DNA of 64,000 bases from Harmonia axyridis (taxonomy: Eukaryota > Arthropoda > Insecta > Coleoptera > Coccinellidae). The DNA is taken from NCBI RefSeq assembly GCF_914767665.1, contig NC_059505.1, forward strand, positions 29,819,506 through 29,883,505. Direction: 5' to 3'. The position numbers and the translations under genes were made by a program. The notes beneath the pieces were generated by a model, which was given only the letters and a program-made list of their open reading frames with translations, did no database searches and was not told the origin of the DNA. Positions 59,701 to 64,000 of this stretch are shown piece by piece. Every line of letters begins with the position of its first letter. The stretch's first letter is position 1.

Positions 59701-61748
59701 GTTTTCTTCCGGAAGTTCTACAGAAACATGATATTATAAAACTTCCGAATTTAATTATATAATTTTATAGTTTCCGGGAGTTAAAGCTTTAATTTTCTGG
59801 ATACATCCAGCAACATTCAAGTTTAGAACTTGTAGAGCATATCCGATGAATATTTTCGAACAGGCTTGACCTTCTCTCTTTGCCCTATAAAAGTGATCTC
59901 ACATTATGATGGGAAAATTCCAGGCTAACCTGTCCTTTATTTATGATTAATTTGAAACAGATTCATGTAAATTGACAATAAATATAACGGGTGTTTTTTT
60001 TTCGAGGTATATAACTGTCAAGCTGTCAAGTGATTTATTCTTAGTTTGGTTTGGCAATTCATCATGAATAGACTCACGCCTGATCAACGCTTGCTAATAG
60101 TGCAATTTTATTTCGAAAATAATGGTTCTGTACGGAATACGTATCGCGCACTACGTCGATTTTATTTTATTTAGCGATGAAGCGCACTTCTGGTTGAATG
60201 GCTACGTTAATAAACAAAACTGCCGCAGTGGAGTGAAGCTAATCCTCAAGTGTATGTCGAAACACCTTTACATTCAGAAAAACTGACTGTTTGGTGCGCT
60301 TTATGGGCTGGTGGAATCATTGGTCCGTACTACTTCAAAAACGATGATGGCCAGAACGTTACAGTCAATGGTGATCGTTATAGAGCCATGATTACTAACT
60401 TTTTCATTCCTGGATTGAACAACCATGATGTCCAGGAGCTGTGGCAAGACGGCGCAACATATCACACAGCTCGTGCCACAATCGATTTATTGGAAGACAC
60501 GTTTGGTGACCGCCTAATTTCACGTTTCGGACCTGTGAATTAGCCTACAAGACCTTGTGATTTAACACCGCAGACTACTTTCTGTGGGGCTATGTAAAGT
60601 CTTTGGTCTATCCGGGTAAGCCACAAACCCTTGACCATTTGAAAGACAACATTCGCCGTGTTATTGCCGATATACGGCCACAAATGTTGTAAAAAGTCAT
60701 CGAAAATTGGACGTCCAGATTAGGATTTCAGGGAAGATCTATAAGATACATATTATTCTTTAAACTCGTGTCATATACTTTTTATTTCATACCAGTTTGT
60801 TATTTTAATATTTTGATGATATCATTGCTTCATTACCAATTATTTGAGTGGGTGTACTTATTGATAACTCAATATTAAATAATGAGTCATTTAAAGTCTG
60901 GAGCTAAAACTTTTGTATCTTCAGATATTTTCATCATTCGTGACGTTAAGATTGACAATAATACCAATGGTAAACATATATCGCTGTATCATAGACGACA
61001 ATGTTGAGGCTCTCGTCTTACCACAACCTACTGAACACATGACATAAAAAATGACAACAAATAATACAAAGTATTTTTACAATTTTAAATGGGTTAATTC
61101 TTATTGGAAAACCCAATATTATTCAAAGATTTGATACTTACCATCATAACTGTCAATATTGTCTATCGAAACATAGCCTTACCCACTATACTCTGCACTC
61201 TCTTCAGCTCATATTAATGATTTCATTTAGACCATAATGATGAATATCCTACAAGTTCTCATCACTTTTTTTTGGTTTCAGGAATCGATAGCTAGAAGAT
61301 ATGGATTCAAGCTAGAAGTCCACGAAGTGACCACCTCAGATGGTTACATTTTGAGCTTGTACAGGGTGGTACCTTGCAATGGAACAATAGGAGACACACC
61401 TGTCTTGTTACAGCACGGTATATGCAACAATGGCGCATTCTGGATGTTAGATGGAAAAAAATCCATACGTATGTAAAATTATACGCTTTCATAATTACTC
61501 ACGTGATTTTAGCATCCAGACGCAAGAAAGCACATTGTTCGAATCATTCTCCGACTATACCATCATCATTTCATGAGACCAGCTCAGTTCATCTTCTAAA
61601 CATAGAATACCACAATTTTGCATGACATTACAGCATTCTACCTAGTCAGTGTTGGATTTGACGTCTGGTTGTCCAATGCAAGAGGTACCGAGGTCTCTAT
61701 GAGGCACGTTAATATGACAGCTGCTGATCCTAAATTTTGGGACTTTAG
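44552..61748 (+). CDS. secreted acid lipase (lysosomal/gastric lipase-like), first three exons
   Basis: Exons 44552-44704, 61282-61468 and 61634-61748 join in phases 0 and 1 without stops. The protein begins with a hydrophobic signal peptide (MLVFKFLVFVGLVVVGG), then the short region with RCWYNPDVNSKP. Next comes the AB-hydrolase lipase lid-side region: YGFKLEVHEVTTSDGYILSL, PVLLQHGI (the oxyanion HG), then VGFDVWLSNARG and PKFWDF. These are the standard N-terminal motifs of the acid lipase family, which cleaves triacylglycerols or sterol esters in the gut lumen or lysosome. The family is about 400 aa, so only about the first 152 residues are here. The GHSQG nucleophile and the Asp/His of the triad must lie right of the window. 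Intron 1 is 16.6 kb and full of TEs; intron 2 is 165 bp. Exon 3 ends in phase 2 at DF-AG|GTAAGT. Confidence 0.88.
44705..47107. other. lipase intron 1, first part: nothing recognised
   Basis: AT-rich. 45470-45730 is somewhat richer in GC, with two TGACGTCA-like motifs and CACGTG; no coding support. Short frames such as 46567-46842 show no domain. Confidence 0.35.
47108..47298 (+). CDS. candidate internal exon of unknown gene
   Basis: Between an acceptor TGTTTTTTAG and a donor CTGAAG|GTAATT, one frame (phase 2 at entry, phase 0 at exit) is open for 63 codons: NTKYSDEECPYYNEIEEHC... to GDAKTQGLTISLLK. Codon content looks protein-like in very AT-rich DNA. It could join in phase to 48906. It lies inside the lipase intron on the same strand. 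No family recognised. Confidence 0.33.
47299..48905. other. lipase intron 1: nothing recognised
   Basis: AT-rich with homopolymer runs. A lone AACACCCTGTACATG terminus-like motif is at 48327. No gene. Confidence 0.35.
48906..49169 (+). CDS. candidate terminal exon of unknown gene
   Basis: After the acceptor AAACGCAG at 48905 a frame is open for 87 codons: EVEFPHDLNCPLELIQIALQ, then YHFPEPHLIEYSRIF, ending RTEI-stop at 49169. Entry phase 0 matches the exit of 47108-47298. The proximal half looks more protein-like than the distal half, and a missed donor is possible. Function unknown. Confidence 0.33.
   Translation, partial: EVEFPHDLNCPLELIQIALQALKLHTIVSYHFPEPHLIEYSRIFVCFPSLRLLSCIFSCQTHELDLKRQEVNNSRQKTMFCFLRTEI
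49170..49759. other. lipase intron 1: nothing recognised
   Basis: AT-rich with long T-runs; no gene or repeat seen. Confidence 0.35.
49760..50430. mobile_element. fold-back MITE with CAGGGTGGCC termini, 671 bp
   Basis: The whole element is two inverted arms of about 270 bp around a roughly 110-bp centre. Termini are TACAGGGTGGCCATTTGAAA and inverse, with TA at both edges. The same short frame appears on both strands within the arms, an effect of the symmetry rather than a gene. Confidence 0.9.
50431..51351. other. lipase intron 1: nothing recognised
   Basis: AT-rich; no supported feature. Confidence 0.35.
51352..52003 (-). mobile_element. internally deleted mariner element, about 650 bp
   Basis: Inverted termini AGGTGTAGTAAAAA on the left and TTTTTACTACACCT on the right sit next to TA. 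Full-length mariners are about 1.3 kb, so half is missing. It contains the transposase remnant at 51657-51902 and a C-terminal remnant at 51430-51600. Confidence 0.85.
51657..51902 (-). pseudogene. mariner transposase, internally deleted
   Basis: Read on the minus strand: TDDEKWIIYDNVKRIRSWS (first catalytic Asp region) and GEPAE, then an abrupt jump to NSELYCQQFDRRKEAI. Further C-terminal motifs follow in other frames. The first-Asp motif is typical of Mos1/mauritiana-type mariners, but the second Asp block is lost. It cannot be active. Confidence 0.8.
52474..53090 (-). pseudogene. LINE reverse transcriptase fragment
   Basis: On the minus strand: TGVPQISVQGPLLYNIYT, then DLYADDTEI (the catalytic box), then NRLTPKNHIK, and finally DKTNAATSRLYTLIGRK and RPQIIYGSAAWGYAP. 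Motif order is that of a Jockey-group RT, with several stops and frameshifts. Upstream and downstream parts are not recognisable, so this is an old fragment. Confidence 0.75.
53091..53834. other. lipase intron 1: nothing recognised
   Basis: AT-rich; simple AAT repeats at 53375-53395 and 53665-53690. No gene. Confidence 0.35.
53835..53950 (-). mobile_element. second mariner C-terminal fragment
   Basis: Aligns with 51457-51552 of the mariner above (CATTTTGAAGGTTATAT...AAGCCTCTGTTGAAG) with modest divergence. It lacks termini. Confidence 0.65.
54033..54677. mobile_element. PIF/Harbinger-like MITE, outer copy, 645 bp
   Basis: Termini GCCCCGGTGCACACATCCGA and inverse are flanked by TTA on both sides (54030-54032, 54678-54680), the 3-bp target duplication typical of PIF/Harbinger. 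It is strongly GC-rich and CpG-rich compared with its surroundings. Subterminal GCGACACCGTTGC-type motifs recur many times. It is interrupted by a second copy of the same family. Confidence 0.85.
54111..54520. mobile_element. nested Harbinger-like MITE, inner copy, 410 bp
   Basis: Termini GGCCCGGTGCACACATCCGA and inverse are flanked by a direct TGA (54108-54110, 54521-54523). Removing it restores the outer copy's CCCATT-TGA-TTCTT sequence, which is present uninterrupted at 54593-54605. A short start MAERELDIELFIEV (54370-54411), possibly the beginning of a MADF-type DNA-binding ORF of the parent element, is followed by a stop. Confidence 0.85.
54681..55626. other. lipase intron 1: nothing recognised
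   Basis: AT-rich; no gene or repeat identified. Confidence 0.35.
55629..56964 (+). mobile_element. Tc1-like transposon, second copy, 1336 bp, inactive
   Basis: Same termini as 34399-35784, with TA at 55627-55628 and 56965-56966. The transposase starts at ATG 55869 (MPITRVRCIYRKLSEFERDR) but has a TAG after REIA, several frame changes, and pieces such as FEQDNVRPHIALVSLN (second catalytic Asp) and RSTDLSPIEHF (Asp-to-Glu third region) in the C-half. Some pieces are better preserved than in the first copy. Confidence 0.88.
56982..57215 (-). repeat. 408-bp repeat fragment, diverged
   Basis: Matches the second half of the 408-bp unit (TTTTTGCATTGAAAAATGT... to GGTAGAATGAACG) and abuts the right end of the Tc1-like copy. 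It is older than the full-length copies. Confidence 0.6.
57216..57610. other. lipase intron 1: nothing recognised
   Basis: AT-rich; no feature. Confidence 0.35.
57611..57816 (+). mobile_element. Tc1-like transposon 3' fragment
   Basis: Matches the last 200 bp of the two Tc1-like copies, from ATAGACCATCTTATTG to the terminus GTTTCTTTGTCAGTTAG-TA, with a small internal deletion. The left part is missing. Confidence 0.8.
57819..58150. other. lipase intron 1: nothing recognised
   Basis: AT-rich; no feature. Confidence 0.35.
58181..58895 (+). pseudogene. LINE reverse-transcriptase C-terminal fragment
   Basis: The frame 58181-58594 contains NNILQILVGSSWGADAS, ALALVFSAAEYCCSVRFNSAHV and KRIISGIIRSTPVGTLG. 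This is the recurring post-RT tail of a non-LTR family in which an SWGA...L..SALALVYS..EYC..VW pattern is conserved. After a frame change, PPHIRRQ and a second piece (58619-58894, SRNPICIDTFPQYNES) follow. The RT core and the 5' part are missing. It belongs to a different LINE family from the others here. Confidence 0.65.
59107..59345 (+). pseudogene. Tc1-family transposase C-terminal fragment
   Basis: The plus strand reads LLAFPWPPCWHDLNPIEHL, a stop, then DMKKRRLSI, which is the third catalytic region (Glu in PIEH) and following tail of a Tc1-type transposase. It is different in sequence from the Tc1-like copies at 34399 and 55629. No termini were found. Confidence 0.6.
59346..59989. other. 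lipase intron 1: nothing recognised
   Basis: AT-rich; no feature. Confidence 0.35.
59990..60780 (+). mobile_element. mariner-like relic (family M2), internally deleted
   Basis: It begins at CGGGTGTTTTTTTTTCGAGG near 59988. ATG 60064 opens MNRLTPDQRLLIVQFYFEN and RNTYRALRRF, then jumps directly to FSDEAHFWLNGYVNKQN, so the region between the DNA-binding and catalytic parts is deleted. The frame 60250-60543 continues with VWCALWAGGIIGPYYF, WQDGATYHTARATIDLL (second Asp) and ends before the third region, which is frameshifted (RPCDLTP). Same family as 32940-33825. Confidence 0.8.
60781..61281. other. lipase intron 1, last part: nothing recognised
   Basis: AT-rich up to the acceptor TTTTTTTTGGTTTCAG of lipase exon 2. 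Confidence 0.4.
61282..61468 (+). CDS. acid lipase exon 2
   Basis: 62 codons plus one base, phase 0 at entry and 1 at exit (ATA C|GTATGT). Contains RRYGFKLEVHEVTTSDGYIL and PVLLQHGICNNGAFWM, diagnostic of the acid-lipase N-terminal domain. Confidence 0.9.
61634..61748 (+). CDS. acid lipase exon 3
   Basis: 115 bases, acceptor CATTACAG, donor TTTAG|GTAAGT. Reads FYLVSVGFDVWLSNARG... to DPKFWDF, the next conserved lipase block. Exit phase is 2. Confidence 0.88.
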
Positions 61749-64000
61749 GTAAGTTTCCTCTTTATTTTTTTGCCAAAATGATTTTTCCAGATCTGAACTA
61801 GGTCGGATTAATTGCAACGGAAGTATTGGATATATCTGTTCAATATTTTCTTTATTTTGTTATGGTTCGTAGAACGCTATCGACAAGAAATTTTGCACGT
61901 AGTTTTAAATTATTATTATTCTAAATACACACGCCAAATCTCATACCCATCTGTTGTCAGAAATATTCATTGTAATGTGATCAATTTGAAATTCATTTAC
62001 AGTAATTGTTGATAATATTTTTCAATTGTTGAGTGAATATCCTTCCACAGCTCATTTTAAACCTGTTTACTGTTTTATTTGTTTCATGTTAATTTTTTTA
62101 TTTTAATGCTATGTTTTGAACTGATCATGCCGTAGAACATTCTTGAATCTATTTGTGAAAAGTGTTATTCCATTTTGTTTTAACCCTTTTTTATTGTTCT
62201 GATGAAATGATCGGCTTGAAATTTCTAAGGAAGCTAGAGATTGTTATTACAAATCAACAATGGAAATCTCAACGTCGTTGGTTTCGAGATCAAGAAAATA
62301 TTGGGATATTGGGTAATTTTCTTTTCGATACTCTTCTCAAAGGTTTTGTTACCAACATTGAATTTCCTACTACGCTATTGTTGTCATTCCACATTCAAGT
62401 GCAAATATTCATCCCGTTCGAAACTACTGTTTTGATATTGTCAGGAGAACAAAATTTTGAGTAGCCATTTTACATATATATGTAAAATCAAACCCATTCA
62501 AAATCTGAAGCTACCCTGCAAATTTCAAGTTTCAAAATCTTTCAGAATGGAAGTTATTGTGTAATAGGCCGGACGAACAGAATCGAATTCATTTACGGAT
62601 TCCTCATCAGTGTGTTGAACCTTATTGTTAAAATTCCCGGAACAACATTTGAAAAACGCAGACATTGTGACGAAATATTGAAGCGATTAGTTCAGAGAAC
62701 AGTCTCTAAAAAACACCTATATAACGTGAATATTATAAATTTGGTTATATATACAGTGGTTTCAACAATTAAAATATTGAAGATATGTCGAATAATGTGG
62801 ATATGAACAAGATTTGAATAAAACCTTGACAAGAAAAAAATAATCAATTAACAATATCGTTCACTCCAATATTCGGCCGAGAAAGTTCAAGGTTTTTGAC
62901 TTGAAACCAGTATGAAAGCTCGAAACAAGGGATTCTCTAAGCAATTATAGACCCATTTCGCTAATAACCTCATTCAAGAACATTATTGTTATGTGAAGAG
63001 AATACATGAATATTTAAGCGAAAATCAGATGAGTTCATAGGTTCATTCAGTGTGTATTTCGAGATTGGGTCTAATTCTGATATTTTTTCAACTTGTGTGA
63101 TACAGTTCATTCATTGATAATGTGCACCATGATATATGGCCACAATATAAGTTCCTATATACTATTTTTATTATTATTTTTTGAACTGTGGCTCGATAAG
63201 CCTTCCTGGAACTACGACCTTGTAGATCTTTTTTTCGTTCTCTACCCTACTCCTTCATGGAAACCCAAGGAGGTCATCACCCATATAATAGATAATATTG
63301 GAGTCTTAAATTTAATTTTTACAATATTGTGAGGTTCTGCCTCACAATTTAAATGAAAAGATTGCTTCTATTTGTCATCAATTCGTAATTTCTGACCCAA
63401 TATGATTCCAATGAAATTATCAGGATTACGATTCAAACATTCTGACCGGAGCTTACAGTTGTATCCAGTTGCAGTATAAACGTTATTGGTTCACATCGCA
63501 CAAAATTGAACATATACATCGAACAAAAGGACCAAAATTCTCCGCACCGACAAATTCTAAAACGCCATCCAGACAGTCAAAATAGTCATTGAAGGATATC
63601 ATCCAGGGCCCCCGCAAGGGTCATCAACGCCCGCGTGCCGAAAATATTTTGGCGCCCCTTAAGGGGGGAAAGTGGAGAAAAACGTCGCAGGATAATCGGC
63701 AAAAAATGTTTCAGTTTTTGTTAGGAATTTATTTGTAGAAGGGTTAAAAAAACTATCAGCAACCTTTATTGAATGCCTTAAGAACTTTATGCTGTCAGTT
63801 GTTGCATAATACATTTTTTAAATGTTTCATTATTTTATTCAAGCATTCGATCAAAACCGCATTTTATTTTAATTTTGTAATGAAACTGCAGAGTTTTCAA
63901 AACCTGAGCTTTATTCTTCTTTAATTTATTCATAATATTATATTAAAATATTAATATTAATAATTATTAAATATTATTCCATACTCCCAGCCATCTTCTC
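61749..64000. other. lipase intron 3 (continues past the window)
   Basis: No further lipase exon (HEMG/YDLPA or GHSQG blocks) was found. 62926-62985 holds a small LINE RT scrap (next entry). 63605-63672 is a GC-rich patch with facing GGGCCCCCGC / GGCGCCCC motifs, possibly a decayed hAT-like MITE end. Confidence 0.4.
62926..62985 (+). pseudogene. LINE reverse-transcriptase scrap
   Basis: Plus-strand reading DSLSNYRPISLITSFKNII matches the YRPISL block of LINE RTs. The frame is lost on both sides. Confidence 0.5.

Noticed and set aside
63190..63330. DKPSWNYDLVDLFF frame as a lipase exon
   Set aside because: It lacks the HEMG/YDLPA and GHSQG motifs expected next and has no suitable splice sites in phase 2.

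Overview
This 64 kb window is AT-rich eukaryotic DNA, almost certainly from an insect and possibly a beetle (the order is inference). Genes are split by GT-AG introns, and most of the DNA consists of decayed non-LTR retrotransposons, Tc1/mariner relatives, MITEs, fold-back elements and a 408-bp repeat. No bacterial-style operons, tRNA, rRNA or CRISPR were seen. Two host loci can be supported well. LEFT (1-16574): a two-exon ankyrin-repeat gene on the minus strand lies in a tandem direct duplication. Copy B is intact: exon 1 at 14043-14325 joins exon 2 at 7736-9078 in phase 1 and predicts 541 aa. Copy A (1-1786) is cut off at its 3' end at about position 89 and carries a 1-bp frameshift, so it is probably a pseudogene. 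Subtracting later insertions (a LINE-containing segment and two 408-bp repeats in A, a 4.46-kb block in B) gives ancestral units of 3939 and 3952 bp. The right-hand breakpoint falls 8 bp inside a hAT-like MITE. MIDDLE (16800-36000): wall-to-wall transposable elements. These are a pogo-like MITE, a Jockey-type LINE ending in 48 A's, a two-ORF LINE with a PHD-like zinc finger in ORF1, another LINE with a long intact RT frame and an (ATT)n tail, a 1.57-kb fold-back with 731-bp arms built from a transposase 3' end, a mariner-like relic and a Tc1-like element. RIGHT (36000-64000): a secreted acid-lipase gene on the plus strand has exon 1 at 44552-44704 (signal peptide), exon 2 at 61282-61468 and exon 3 at 61634-61748. 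Its first intron is 16.6 kb and filled with TEs, and the catalytic-Ser exon lies beyond the window. Two further sets of candidate exons of unknown function are visible on the plus strand (38144-39128 and 47108-49169). Themes: many elements end in CAGGGTG/CACCCTG next to TA, including both transposase-bearing copies and MITEs, which suggests cross-mobilisation. The 408-bp repeat is inserted between two T's without target duplication, in one case as a perfect head-to-tail dimer, which is a rolling-circle (Helentron-like) signature. Inverted duplications are unusually frequent, some of them perfect, so fold-back replication or assembly artefacts both need checking. All calls come from reading the sequence; no database search was run.
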